Shown here one piece after another: positions 1 to 7,486 of a stretch of DNA of 46,479 nucleotides (position 1 is its first letter; every line of letters begins with the position of its first letter). A program made the translations under genes and the position numbers. Below the pieces are notes generated by a model, which worked only from the letters and a program-made list of their open reading frames with translations, did not search any database and was not told the origin of the DNA. The stretch is from Porticoccaceae bacterium (GTDB lineage: Bacteria > Pseudomonadota > Gammaproteobacteria > Pseudomonadales > Porticoccaceae), in the NCBI GenBank assembly GCA_002689135.1, contig NZEU01000034.1, positions 1 to 46,479 of the forward strand, given 5' to 3'.

Positions 1-73
1 CAGGTAGCTCAGTCGGTAGAGCAGTGGACTGAAAATCCTCGTGTCGGTGGTTCGATTCCGCCCCTGGGCACCA
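1..73 (+). tRNA. tRNA-Phe (GAA), 5' end cut by the window edge
   Basis: The sequence folds as the 3' part of a tRNA. It has a D-arm with AGCTCAGTCGGTAGAGC, an anticodon stem GGACT/AATCC around a loop carrying GAA, a T-arm GGTGG-TTCGATT-CCGCC, and the acceptor 3' strand CCTGGGC followed by A and an encoded CCA at 71-73. The GAA anticodon reads Phe. About three bases of the 5' acceptor strand lie before the window. No integrase gene follows it, so there is no sign that it serves as an island attachment site here. Confidence 0.95.
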
Positions 74-527
74 CCTTAATAATTCCACAGATCTTTAAAG
101 ATCCAATTAGAATTGGAATCCTCCGAGGGTACTCTGGGAAAGTAGACAAATGATAAAATATTGTTCCTACTTTCCACAGGAGTGATAGATACCGTTGGGC
201 GCCAGCCACGGATTTATTTCTACTTTTTTAAGAGGTCTCTTGAATTTATAAATGACAAATCTCTTATTCAAGCTGAGAGTATTGCCAGAAACACAATTAA
301 AATGAGCCACCCGCGAGTCAAATCAGCGGTTTACCTTGAGTTGACTCCTGTTAGATTGTTCGAAAGGCCCTTGACCTGATTTTAGCTAGTTCAAAAATAG
401 GGTGAATAAGTGAATAAACTATCGGTAGTCACAAATTTAATTCTCTCATAATGAGACAACCCCATAAAAATAGCGTAAATGATAATGATTATCGATATTG
501 TTAAAATTTTATTTGGTGGTGAATCAT
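74..527. other. Intergenic region between tRNA-Phe and haem monooxygenase gene
   Basis: No convincing gene is visible. A 72-codon open frame at 161-379 (plus) starts with a non-ATG codon, lacks a ribosome binding site and resembles no family I know. The right end of the gap holds the Fur box at 475-493 and the ribosome binding site of the next gene (GGTGGTGA at 515-522). Confidence 0.5.
475..493 (+). promoter_or_regulatory. Fur box upstream of the haem monooxygenase operon
   Basis: GTAAATGATAATGATTATC matches the 19-base Fur consensus GATAATGATAATCATTATC at 16 of 19 positions. It contains a perfect 6-1-6 inverted repeat, GATAAT-G-ATTATC, at 481-493. It sits 34 bases before the ATG at 528, where repressor binding could block transcription when iron is plentiful. 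Iron control is inferred from the match. Confidence 0.8.
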
Positions 528-830
528 ATGTACATTGCAATGAACAGATTTAAAGTCTCTACTGGAAAAGAGGAGATGTTTGAGAGCATTTGGAGGGAGC
601 GAGAAACAAGATTGAGTGATGTGCCCGGCTTTGAGACTTTCAATCTTATTAAGGGGTCTCTAGAAGACCATCACACACTTTATGCATCTCACAGCACCTG
701 GCACTCAAAAGAAGCTTTTGAAAGTTGGACAAAATCAAGATCTTTCAAAGATTCACATCGAGATGCTGGTAAGCATCGGCATTTGTATGTCGGACATCCA
801 GTGTTTGAGGGCTTTGAGGTAATTATTTGA
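528..830 (+). CDS. IsdG-family haem-degrading monooxygenase (ABM domain)
   Basis: This 100-residue protein has the single ferredoxin-like antibiotic-biosynthesis-monooxygenase fold. The residues that IsdG/IsdI need for haem cleavage are present at nearly the same numbering: Asn6, Trp67 and His77 (IsdG uses Asn7, Trp67, His77). The PGF segment near residues 33-35 is also typical. The expected role is cytoplasmic opening of the haem ring with release of iron; which bilin is made cannot be told. The ATG at 528 is chosen because GGTGGTGA lies six bases before it; an in-frame TTG at 498 has no such site. A Fur box precedes it. Its stop codon overlaps the TTG start of the DUF6607 gene, so the two are probably translated together. 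Other ABM-domain proteins act on quinones, but the triad favours haem. Confidence 0.82.
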   Translation: MYIAMNRFKVSTGKEEMFESIWRERETRLSDVPGFETFNLIKGSLEDHHTLYASHSTWHSKEAFESWTKSRSFKDSHRDAGKHRHLYVGHPVFEGFEVII

Positions 831-1978
831 ATAAGTCATATTTTGCGACAGCGGTGGTTCTTAGTCTTATGACTACTGGAATTGAAAAAGGCGCGGCTCA
901 TGAAAAGAAACCGGATGATGAGACTAGATATATATTTTCTTATAATATTTCGGATAGACCAAACATGAGACCAAGGGGTGGCACTACCCAAGGAATCGAC
1001 GTCACATTAACAGAGAGACCGGAAGATCAATGGTCCAGCTTGCAAAAATCAGGCGGATCAAGTTTTGAAAGAGACCGAAAAGCGATTCTAGCCATGACAG
1101 GCGAGTACAGAGTAGCTTTTGAGTTTATAGAGACTGTAGGTTTCAAAAATAATTATGAAATTGTGCGTCCTTATCAGTCTTGGGGTACAGAGTACGTTTT
1201 TATCATAGCCGATCACAAAAACGTCATCAGCTTACAGCATATACTTGTGATGAGGATGGTAGGAGAGGACAAGACAGAGTACCCCCCGATCGTAATGAAA
1301 CACTGGAGACAGGATTGGGAATATGAGGACAAGGTTGTATTAGAGTACCAGGGTAACCGTCGTTGGGTGACTAAAAGTTTAAAAGAGTCGGATATCCAAG
1401 GAACCTGGTCTCAGGCAGTTTTCCACGTTGACGATTCACCTCGGTACGAATCTACTGGCAAGTGGACACATGCGGGAAAGGTATCGCAATGGACTAGCGA
1501 GTTGACTAGTCGACCACTGCCACGACGGGAGCACACTATTAGAAGTGACTACGACATTTTGATCGGGAGGAATCGCCACACAATTACGCCCGAGGGATGG
1601 ATTCACGAACAAGACAATAGAAAGATTATATTGTCAAATAATAAGGATAAATCAGATCAAAGGTGGGATATCGGAAGCGAAGTATTAGCTTTTGAGATAG
1701 GCGTGAACCGATATGATCTTATCGAAGGATTTGATTTTTCTGAAGGCCATGATTACTGGAGAAAAACATCACTATTCTGGTCAAAGGTCCGAGATACATG
1801 GTCCAAACTACTGTCTTCAGGCGGTGTTGAATTAGGAGATGAGTATGAATCCCGAGTGTTAAGCAAGCTTTTTCAATATGCTAGTGATCTATCTGATTCA
1901 AGGAAAAACATTAAAGCAACCGAGCATCTAAATCCTGACGAATTGATAAGAAGCGAAACACAACAAATATCTCAGTGA
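827..1978 (+). CDS. DUF6607 family exported protein
   Basis: This 383-residue protein has an N-terminal signal-like segment (about residues 1-24). A conserved-looking body follows, with runs such as ISLQHILVM, KHWRQDWEYE, DDSPRYESTGKW and RPLPRREHTIR, and NRH/GWIHEQDN later. I recognise these as the DUF6607 pattern. No enzyme motif is evident and the biochemical role is unknown. The start is TTG at 827, seven bases after GAGG (816-819), in a TTGA overlap with the stop of the haem monooxygenase, which indicates translational coupling. Sharing an operon and Fur box with an IsdG-like enzyme suggests a periplasmic or envelope role in haem or iron use; that is inference. It converges on the minus-strand lipoprotein gene with a seven-base overlap. 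Confidence 0.75.
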   Translation: MNKSYFATAVVLSLMTTGIEKGAAHEKKPDDETRYIFSYNISDRPNMRPRGGTTQGIDVTLTERPEDQWSSLQKSGGSSFERDRKAILAMTGEYRVAFEFIETVGFKNNYEIVRPYQSWGTEYVFIIADHKNVISLQHILVMRMVGEDKTEYPPIVMKHWRQDWEYEDKVVLEYQGNRRWVTKSLKESDIQGTWSQAVFHVDDSPRYESTGKWTHAGKVSQWTSELTSRPLPRREHTIRSDYDILIGRNRHTITPEGWIHEQDNRKIILSNNKDKSDQRWDIGSEVLAFEIGVNRYDLIEGFDFSEGHDYWRKTSLFWSKVRDTWSKLLSSGGVELGDEYESRVLSKLFQYASDLSDSRKNIKATEHLNPDELIRSETQQISQ

Positions 1979-2719
1979 AAACCCTCCCAGAGGGTGTTTA
2001 AGTCTTTCACGGTCTGGGAAATACTTTTTCGCATACCGTCTTCGAGAGTTGGTGTGTTCGTTGGTATCACTCCATCGATCCACAAGTGTTCAATATTTTC
2101 TAGTTTCGCCTGTGTCTTCCCAGAAATTGCTGGATGCATCTTCCTAGATTGATGTTTTGCCTCAAGAATAAAACCATAGGCGTCTTGATACTCACTAGCA
2201 TCAACAACTATGTCGTCAACCAAAGCAATAGAGTATTCTTCTGAAGCTAAACGCAACAGTGTTAAGATGTTTCTGGATGCATCGCTCCTAATTTCTTTTT
2301 GGATAAGTTCTATTTCGCTTATCAAAAGCAGGGCTTTATCTGAGACAAGCTTTTCGGTCTCTCCATTTCGGATTAATGTAGCAGGCTCATGAAAACGCTC
2401 CTCATTAAGTCCAAATCTTTTGAAACCATCCTTTTGGTCTTTATCTGTCTCAGATATCGGGTGCATAAGGTGTGGCTCCGCCATATCGAATTCACCACGC
2501 ATAAGGAGTTCTAATCCGGCGCGAACATGTCCCGTCATTATGCTAAGTTGCTCAGACAAATCTATCTCTTCTTGGGACCCAGACCACGATTTCTCATAAA
2601 CTTTTGATTGTTTAACTTTAAAATTATTATTAAATCGTTCCATTGAAACTGCAGAGCAGCCCACAACACAAAAAAGGGAGATTTATAATAAATATAATTA
2701 CTCTCGAACCACTTAACAT
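1972..2719 (-). CDS. Putative lipoprotein, signal peptide separated by an apparent frameshift
   Basis: The main open frame runs from GTG at 2664 to 1972 (230 codons) and belongs to no family I can name. It is mostly helical and charged. It carries a striking segment GHVRAGLELLMRGEFD followed by MAEPHLMHP (about residues 45-70), whose histidines could bind metal or haem. The body alone has no export signal. The adjacent frame starting with ATG at 2719 encodes MLSGSRVIIFIINLPF, and removing one base from the six-T run (minus strand, 2670-2675) joins it to CVVGCSAVS. That gives a complete lipoprotein signal with lipobox VVGC. The intact product is therefore probably a surface or periplasmic lipoprotein of about 248 residues. 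It faces the DUF6607 gene tail to tail in the iron region. Confidence 0.65.
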
Positions 2720-2830
2720 ACCAATCTCGCAACCTTCACTAAAAAATAGCTGTCTATCTTCCCCATGACCTAATCTCCTGCCTACATCTTCAACTAAATA
2801 GCGGTCGAATCAACGTAAGTGGGTTGGGAC

Positions 2831-3142
2831 TTATCCAATTACAAGTTTTGGCACAGATAAAAAATTATTATCACAATTAGACCTGACTCCCGCTTTAAGT
2901 AAACATTCACCGTTATTATCAAAATACCTTGTTAAAAGTAGAAATAGCTGCTTGAAAAGCTTGTGGACCTGTTTCCTCTCTCCATCACTTGCACACTCAT
3001 TTTCAAATCGCCAGTGAAGCAAGTCTTTTCCTGTAGAGGGGTCAATGGTTTTTAGTTGATGAATATTGCCGTCAACAAAAGCATCCATGAGATAACCTTT
3101 TGACCCATGCTTAGTTAACAACTTTCGATCCCTCGAAGTCAT
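2831..3142 (-). CDS. Unrecognised small protein, second gene of a Fur-controlled pair
   Basis: This 103-residue product is not one I recognise. It is basic at the N-terminus (TSRDRKLLTKHGSKG), with an acidic middle and a hydrophobic helix near residues 65-78 (HKLFKQLFLLLTRYF). It holds cysteines near residues 50, 80 and 89. The ATG at 3142 lies inside the upstream gene (32-base overlap in a different frame), and only a weak CTGGACAG precedes it, so translation would depend on the upstream gene. It should share the Fur box at 3376-3394. A single gene broken by a frameshift is an alternative, but neither part has an obvious missing half. Confidence 0.5.
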   Translation of the reverse strand: MTSRDRKLLTKHGSKGYLMDAFVDGNIHQLKTIDPSTGKDLLHWRFENECASDGERKQVHKLFKQLFLLLTRYFDNNGECLLKAGVRSNCDNNFLSVPKLVIG

Positions 3143-3329
3143 CTGTCCAGTGACAGAAAGGTCTGTTAATCACCTCACTTAACATTATCGCTAATTCTTC
3201 CACCTCTGTGCAGGTCATTTTCAACGACACCTTGCCAATCATAAGGTGTGTTTGATAACAACAACTACACTTCCACAATTGATTATTTGGAGAAACTGCT
3301 ACGAGCTCTCCCACGCTAGTGTGCTTCAT
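3111..3329 (-). CDS. Small CxxC protein directly under a Fur box
   Basis: This 72-residue protein starts at ATG 3329, with GGAG seven bases upstream, a good ribosome binding site. It has the cysteine cluster WKCSCCYQTHL (about residues 19-29), then IGKVSLKMTCTEVEELAIML, a short beta-strand and helix pattern. The cysteine and histidine spacing suggests binding of a metal ion or iron-sulfur cluster, but no family could be named. The gene lies 46 bases downstream of a 16/19 Fur match and overlaps the next gene, so it probably responds to iron starvation. Confidence 0.6.
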   Translation of the reverse strand: MKHTSVGELVAVSPNNQLWKCSCCYQTHLMIGKVSLKMTCTEVEELAIMLSEVINRPFCHWTDDFEGSKVVN

Positions 3330-3375
3330 GTTGTCTCCAATTATCTTGACGGTCTTAAGTGTATTTGATACTAAA

Positions 3376-3394
3376 GTTAATACTAATCATTATC
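3376..3394 (-). promoter_or_regulatory. Fur box for the two small minus-strand genes
   Basis: GTTAATACTAATCATTATC matches the 19-base Fur consensus at 16 of 19 positions, with an uninterrupted 11-base match over its right half. It lies 46 bases upstream of the minus-strand ATG at 3329. The other neighbour, the DUF2970 gene, points away and ends near 3469, so the box should serve the small-protein pair only. Confidence 0.72.
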
Positions 3395-3468
3395 ATTTAC
3401 ATTACAATCTTTATTTATAAGTTTTTTTAGCTATCAATTAAAAAGAGTTCAGATTTTTGAATACCCTA

Positions 3469-3687
3469 TCAAGAGTTGCTAAGAACAATGCTCACTATCA
3501 GAGCAATAGTTGTTATGAAACAAATCATAAAGATAACACCACCAATAATGAGATGAAGCGGATTTGCATTCCGAAAGTCGTGTTCACGGTTTTTGTTTGA
3601 ATTAACACCGAATGCAGCAAACACAATAGTCCTTAATACATCAGAAAACCTATGTTTTTTACATGTTTTTTCACGTTGATCAGTCAA
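3469..3687 (-). CDS. DUF2970 family membrane protein
   Basis: This 72-residue protein has the DUF2970 layout. A charged N-terminal third (FSDVLRTIVFAAFGVNSNKN) is followed by REHDFRNANPLHLIIGG and one hydrophobic membrane helix to the C-terminus (about residues 46-70). The role of the family is unknown; members are small inner-membrane proteins of proteobacteria. The start is TTG at 3687, with AAGGTAAGG upstream at a somewhat long distance. An ATG just before it is out of frame. It appears to be a single-gene unit on the minus strand. Confidence 0.72.
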   Translation of the reverse strand: MTDQREKTCKKHRFSDVLRTIVFAAFGVNSNKNREHDFRNANPLHLIIGGVIFMICFITTIALIVSIVLSNS

Positions 3688-4203
3688 AGCATGTAAACCT
3701 TACCTTTGGTTTTAATCCCTCTTAAATGCTTACGCAAATATCCAAAAGAGATTGAGGTTTTATTGTCAAAACATCCAGAAGCCGAGAAGAATAACATCAC
3801 CGTTATCTGGTATGGTTTCATAATGCTGACTTCAACTTTTTATGCGTTTTGTTCTAGGAATACCTTTACTTAATTTCATGATCCATATATGACGAGACAT
3901 TTACAACATAATTAATCAAACTTTGCTGTCCGGCAAATGTTTAGTCATTAAAACCAAGGTTATCAGATTATTAAATATTGGTGGACAAAATATGATAGTA
4001 ATTTTTTGGTATTCAAAGTGATTAAGTTATGAAGCTTTCTCCAAAACTAAAACGTATTATCACCCTACCATTGGCAGTACCACTCGACCAGATTAGAGCT
4101 CATTCTAAGAAACCAATGTACCCAAGCAAAGTTGGCCGCGACGCAATATCAACGAAAAAACCCTAGCCTTAAGTTATTATCGAGAACTTGGTCTGACGAT
4201 TTG
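3688..4203. other. AT-rich intergenic region without a clear gene
   Basis: No supported gene. On the plus strand, a 45-codon frame at 4029-4166 begins MKLSPKLKRI but lacks a ribosome binding site. Around 3729-3870 a start-less plus frame reads KYPKEIEVLLSKHPEAEKN followed by a hydrophobic stretch, which may be a decayed small membrane protein. Neither is firm enough to call. Confidence 0.4.
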
Positions 4204-4488
4204 TCATCGATCGGACATGTCCATGATGTTGGGCATCGCTCTTATATCATTGTCGAAAGAATCGGACATGTCTCCAAGCGTTTCCAATATGGCGTCTGGG
4301 GACTTCGCCTTCCACCAGCAAAACATCGCCATATCATTTTCACCATTGTTCCAATTCATTTGTAAACTGGCGTTTTCATTCTTCATTCCAGCAGCAATTT
4401 CGTCTTGTGACATTTCACCGACTGATGAGAAGTGTTTTTGCCTTAGTTCCTCCGATTTGAAAGTGTGAACAACCAGATAATCCTGCAT
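4204..4488 (-). CDS. Small conserved-looking protein of unknown function
   Basis: This 94-residue soluble protein begins MQDYLVVHTFKSEELRQ and contains MAMFCWWKAKSPDAILETLG (about residues 53-72). The alternation of a beta strand, a helix and a second strand ending in FCWWKA looks like a small ferredoxin-like alpha/beta fold, loosely reminiscent of DUF4242-type proteins. That resemblance is weak. The ATG at 4488 has AGGAG eight bases upstream, a strong site that supports the gene. There is no signal peptide and no obvious operon partner. Confidence 0.6.
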   Translation of the reverse strand: MQDYLVVHTFKSEELRQKHFSSVGEMSQDEIAAGMKNENASLQMNWNNGENDMAMFCWWKAKSPDAILETLGDMSDSFDNDIRAMPNIMDMSDR

Positions 4489-4799
4489 GATTCAATCTCC
4501 TGGTGACAAAGAATTATAAGCTAGTAATTAAACCTAAATTTTACATCATAAAAAAACGATACTGCTAAATAGTGACAAGAATAATGACGGTAATTTATTT
4601 CATTATCAAACTGACCCTTTAACACTCAAAAAATGCAAATACGTACTTTCTTAAAAAGAGAAATAAGGTGAGTAAGAAGTATCTCTAATTTAACACAAGT
4701 GATACTTGATGGACTCATACATGAAAGTCTTCTCACTTTATCGATTTGGTGGTGGAAGCCTGGGGATCGCAACAGCCTGCATAGACTTCGTTACCAAGA
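4489..4799. other. Intergenic region, nothing identified
   Basis: AT-rich. The only frame of note is a 35-codon plus frame at 4721-4828 (begins MKVFSLYRF) that runs into the end of the next gene and has no ribosome binding site. I see no promoter, repeat or RNA here. Confidence 0.4.
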
Positions 4800-5171
4800 T
4801 CAATACAAGCTCGAAAATAGATAAGTAAAGATAGTGGCAGAAATAAAAATAAACCATGAGAAATAATAAATAATACGAGATCGTTTCCTTAATTTTAAGC
4901 AAAGTCTTCCTAACTCAGGGTCGAGGGGACATGGCGAATAAAAGCTTACGTAATTGAAATACCCTGCAATTATTAACATTATGAAAGTTGAGGCTGATAT
5001 ATAAATCTTAAACTTTGATAACGATACTAAAAGTGGAAAGGTAGTCACCAAAGTGGCTAAGGAAGCGCCCGCTCCCAAAGCAACGAATAACGCGGGCATC
5101 GCACAACAAATCAAGGTCGAAGAGGCTGCAAAGAGTGATAAGAAACTCAAGGACATATCAAACTTAGGCAT
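4800..5171 (-). CDS. MerT-like small membrane metal transporter
   Basis: This 123-residue protein has three predicted membrane helices (about residues 7-30, 48-70 and 98-121). Helix 1 carries a Cys-Cys pair followed by proline (LICCAMPALF), and the loop after helix 2 has two cysteines (PCPLDPELGRLC). This is the MerT arrangement: the first pair takes a metal ion in the membrane and the loop pair passes it on. The ATG at 5171 begins two bases after the stop of the MerP-like gene, so the two are one operon. No mercuric reductase or MerR is present, so mercury is not implied; copper, zinc or another soft metal is equally possible. Confidence 0.7.
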   Translation of the reverse strand: MPKFDMSLSFLSLFAASSTLICCAMPALFVALGAGASLATLVTTFPLLVSLSKFKIYISASTFIMLIIAGYFNYVSFYSPCPLDPELGRLCLKLRKRSRIIYYFSWFIFISATIFTYLFSSLY

Positions 5172-5173
5172 AA

Positions 5174-5581
5174 TTATCGGATTTCCAAGACAGCCAATTT
5201 CGTAGCTGTCTGTCCATTTTCCAAAATTTTTCTGCTGATGTATTCAAAGTCTATGATTGTGCCTTGCGAAAAAGCGATCAGCACTTTCCCTCTACCTAAG
5301 TCAACATCGACCTTGAATACCTCAGAGTTCCTCTTAAATGTTTTTTCTATGCCTCTGGCGCAAAAATCACAGACCATCCCGTTGACGCTGACAACCGCAA
5401 CTTTCATATCAGAGAGCCCATTGATGAATTCATTGAATCTTCTGGTGTCTACGTCAAATTTATCTCCATCAATTGATTCTTTATGTATGTGGTTAAGGTG
5501 ATCATGCTCTTCCTCCACTTCGGCATAAAGTGACATAATCGGGGCAATCACTGAGAGTCCTATCGTGAATAATTTGCGCAC
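5174..5581 (-). CDS. MerP-like exported protein with heavy-metal-associated domain
   Basis: The product is 135 residues long. A signal peptide (about residues 1-20) is followed by a histidine- and acid-rich stretch (EVEEEHDHLNHIH) and a C-terminal HMA domain with the metal-binding loop GMVCDFCARGIEKTF. That domain normally binds one soft metal ion through the CxxC pair. I place the start at GTG 5581 because AAGGAAG lies eight bases upstream and a proper signal peptide follows. A longer reading frame from 5650 would overlap the upstream gene by about 60 bases. It lies between an outer-membrane barrel gene and a MerT-like gene, which suggests a periplasmic metal carrier. Confidence 0.75.
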   Translation of the reverse strand: MRKLFTIGLSVIAPIMSLYAEVEEEHDHLNHIHKESIDGDKFDVDTRRFNEFINGLSDMKVAVVSVNGMVCDFCARGIEKTFKRNSEVFKVDVDLGRGKVLIAFSQGTIIDFEYISRKILENGQTATKLAVLEIR

Positions 5582-5591
5582 AAAAACTTCC

Positions 5592-6194
5592 TTAAAACCT
5601 ATACATAAGATGTATATCCCACTCATTGTCTCTGCTGTATCCAGACTCAAACAACAAATTACCTTTGAAAAATTTTATCACAGGGTAAGCTGACCACTTT
5701 TTAGTGAGAGAATTTGTTCTTGTTTTGAGCATTACCCATGTATGTAAATCGCCATACTCACCGAGATAGGGAGCAAAACCGACTTGATAATCTTGATGGG
5801 TATAAGTGAGATTGTTCGTCTCTAGCTCCTTATAATTAAAATCCACATACCATCTTCTTGTCTCCCAATCTCCACGTAACCCAAAGAAATTATCATGAAA
5901 TTTGTCAAATCTGATCCCAGATTGGAAATAAACATTAACCTGAGAATCTTTGGTATTTATGCGTTTCAAAAGATAAGTCAACCTCAGATAAGAAAGGTTT
6001 GTTCTATAGTACTTGTTCTTTAGGCTTTCGACTCCAACAGAATATTTGTGTGAAGGGGAGTAGTGATAGTAAATAGATTCCTTCAAATGATTAGAAAATC
6101 CCATGACCGTTGACCCTCCCGGATATGAGATGGGTCTCGCTTCTAGATTGAAAGATTGAAAAAAAAACGCGAAAGCTAATATCCAGATACCCAT
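5592..6194 (-). CDS. Small outer-membrane beta-barrel protein of the metal operon
   Basis: The product is about 200 residues, with an N-terminal hydrophobic segment and cleavage near NLEA-RPISYPGG. Alternating amphipathic strands follow, rich in Tyr, Trp and Phe, and the protein ends in MYRF, the terminal-aromatic signature of outer-membrane barrels. The role is unknown; its place first in an operon with MerP- and MerT-like genes suggests metal passage or sensing at the outer membrane. The ATG at 6194 is chosen because a promoter-like sequence covers the upstream TTG at 6233 that would otherwise be the start. The N-region from 6194 lacks a positive charge, so the longer form remains possible. 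The signal peptide is encoded through a nine-T run. Confidence 0.62.
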   Translation of the reverse strand: MGIWILAFAFFFQSFNLEARPISYPGGSTVMGFSNHLKESIYYHYSPSHKYSVGVESLKNKYYRTNLSYLRLTYLLKRINTKDSQVNVYFQSGIRFDKFHDNFFGLRGDWETRRWYVDFNYKELETNNLTYTHQDYQVGFAPYLGEYGDLHTWVMLKTRTNSLTKKWSAYPVIKFFKGNLLFESGYSRDNEWDIHLMYRF

Positions 6195-6203
6195 AGGGGG
6201 TAT

Positions 6204-6233
6204 AGTATATAAGATTTTAATGCCCAAAGTCAA
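6204..6233 (-). promoter_or_regulatory. Sigma-70-like promoter giving a near-leaderless mRNA
   Basis: On the minus strand, TTGACT (6233-6228) and TATACT (6209-6204) are separated by 18 bases, close to the -35 and -10 consensus. The ATG at 6194 starts only nine bases after the -10 box, so the transcript would begin about two or three bases before the start codon. No ribosome binding site is seen there, which fits leaderless initiation. Confidence 0.5.
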
Positions 6234-6816
6234 CAGGTGTTAAGAACAGTCATGTTTCTCGTAACCTCAGGCACACACTAAAAGTCTTGGTATTAATAAG
6301 TGGCTAAAAATAGAAATCTTTTACGGTGTATGTCATGACATTTTGAAATGTATATCCTGTCATATCTTGTGTAGCAAAAGATCCCAGAAAGGGTCCACCC
6401 ACCAATTCATCGCTCTAAATAACTCGACATCTAATTGTCATTACTATTTAAATTAAACATTTCAAAAGTAGTTGAGAATAATAAAAGCTCATCTCATATT
6501 CCAACTAACATGGATTCAACGGAGTAATAAAAGCAAGGCAACTTAACCTCATGAATGTGTGGACGATTTCTGAACTTAAATTCTGCGCGTTATCTAAAAA
6601 GTGTTTGCTTTTATATCTGTTCTTTGACTATGTATGACGCGGATGAGACATGAATATAAGCAAAAAAAAGCCCCAAAAAACTTTTTCTACTCTTATTTAG
6701 TAAAAAGTATGCTCTTGACATCGCTTGATACGTAATAGAGTTAGGTTCTAAAAAACTAAAAAAACTTTAAGTACATGGTTGGTATACGGCCCATAATTTC
6801 TGAGGTAGAAGATTTC
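6234..6816. other. Intergenic region between divergent transcription units
   Basis: No gene can be supported. A ten-base palindrome ATGTCATGACAT-type element (about 6330-6341) is followed by a second CTGTCATA copy near 6357; a regulator site is possible but unproven. On the minus strand around 6310-6415 a start-less frame contains GGPFLGSFATQDMTGYTF, which could be the end of a decayed exported protein. Confidence 0.35.
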
Positions 6817-7428
6817 ATGACACAAATCATTGTAGTTTCCGGCAGTCATAGACCAGGCTCACAGAGCCTGAAAGTTTCGAAGGTATTCGTGTCGTCTTTA
6901 ATGGGGCGTGGCACCGTGAATGGCGTCTCTATCCTTGACCTAGCAGATCAGACGCTTCCGCTTTGGGGTATGGATGAAACTCAGGGTCAAATATCACAAG
7001 TTGATGTTGCAGAGTTGAAAAATAACATTTCAGCCGCTTCCGGATTTGTGATTGTATGCCCCGAATGGCATGGGATGGTTCCAGCCGCTCTAAAAAACTT
7101 TTTCCTACACTTTAGTGGGGGTGAATTGGCTCACAAGCCGGCTCTGCTAACGGCAGTTTCATCCGGTATTGGTGGAGCCTACCCAATCAGTGAGCTACGG
7201 GCTAGCAGTTATAAAAATAGCCGTATCTGTTACTTACCTGAGCATTTGATAGTACGAAATGTTGAATCGGTTCTCAATGAAAACAGCGCCTTAAACAATG
7301 GTAATCATAATTCGTTAATGGAAAGATTGGAATTCTGCGTTGATTTACTTGTTGAATACGTCAATGCATTCAAGAGGATTCGAGATTCAGAAGTTGTTTC
7401 AAACAAACGTTTTAAGAATGGCATGTGA
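6817..7428 (+). CDS. NADPH-dependent FMN reductase family protein
   Basis: This flavodoxin-like protein has 203 residues. The FMN phosphate loop GSHRPGSQSLKVS is at about residues 8-20, the flavin-ring segment CPEWHGMVPAALKNFF at about 85-100, and SSGIGGAYP lies later. The family transfers hydride from NAD(P)H to flavins, quinones or metal oxyanions (ChrR, SsuE and ArsH relatives); the true substrate is not visible. I use ATG 6817, since TIIVVSGS-type sequence directly follows and GAGG lies upstream, rather than ATG 6775, which would add 14 atypical residues. The C-terminal 30 residues are divergent and basic. No close operon partner. Confidence 0.82.
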   Translation: MTQIIVVSGSHRPGSQSLKVSKVFVSSLMGRGTVNGVSILDLADQTLPLWGMDETQGQISQVDVAELKNNISAASGFVIVCPEWHGMVPAALKNFFLHFSGGELAHKPALLTAVSSGIGGAYPISELRASSYKNSRICYLPEHLIVRNVESVLNENSALNNGNHNSLMERLEFCVDLLVEYVNAFKRIRDSEVVSNKRFKNGM

Positions 7429-7486
7429 TCATTAAGACAACATCTATTGGTGAGTCTTTGGGTGTCCATTCAAGTAAGGAATGATT

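Noticed and set aside
9-209. 66-codon minus-strand frame over the tRNA
   Set aside because: It reads the antisense of tRNA-Phe (the familiar GGIEPPTRGFSV artefact) and is not a gene.
161-379. 72-codon plus frame after the tRNA
   Set aside because: Rare start codon, no ribosome binding site, no family resemblance; likely chance.
4029-4166. 45-codon plus frame MKLSPKLKRI
   Set aside because: No ribosome binding site and no hydrophobic or domain pattern; kept only as a note in the intergenic entry.
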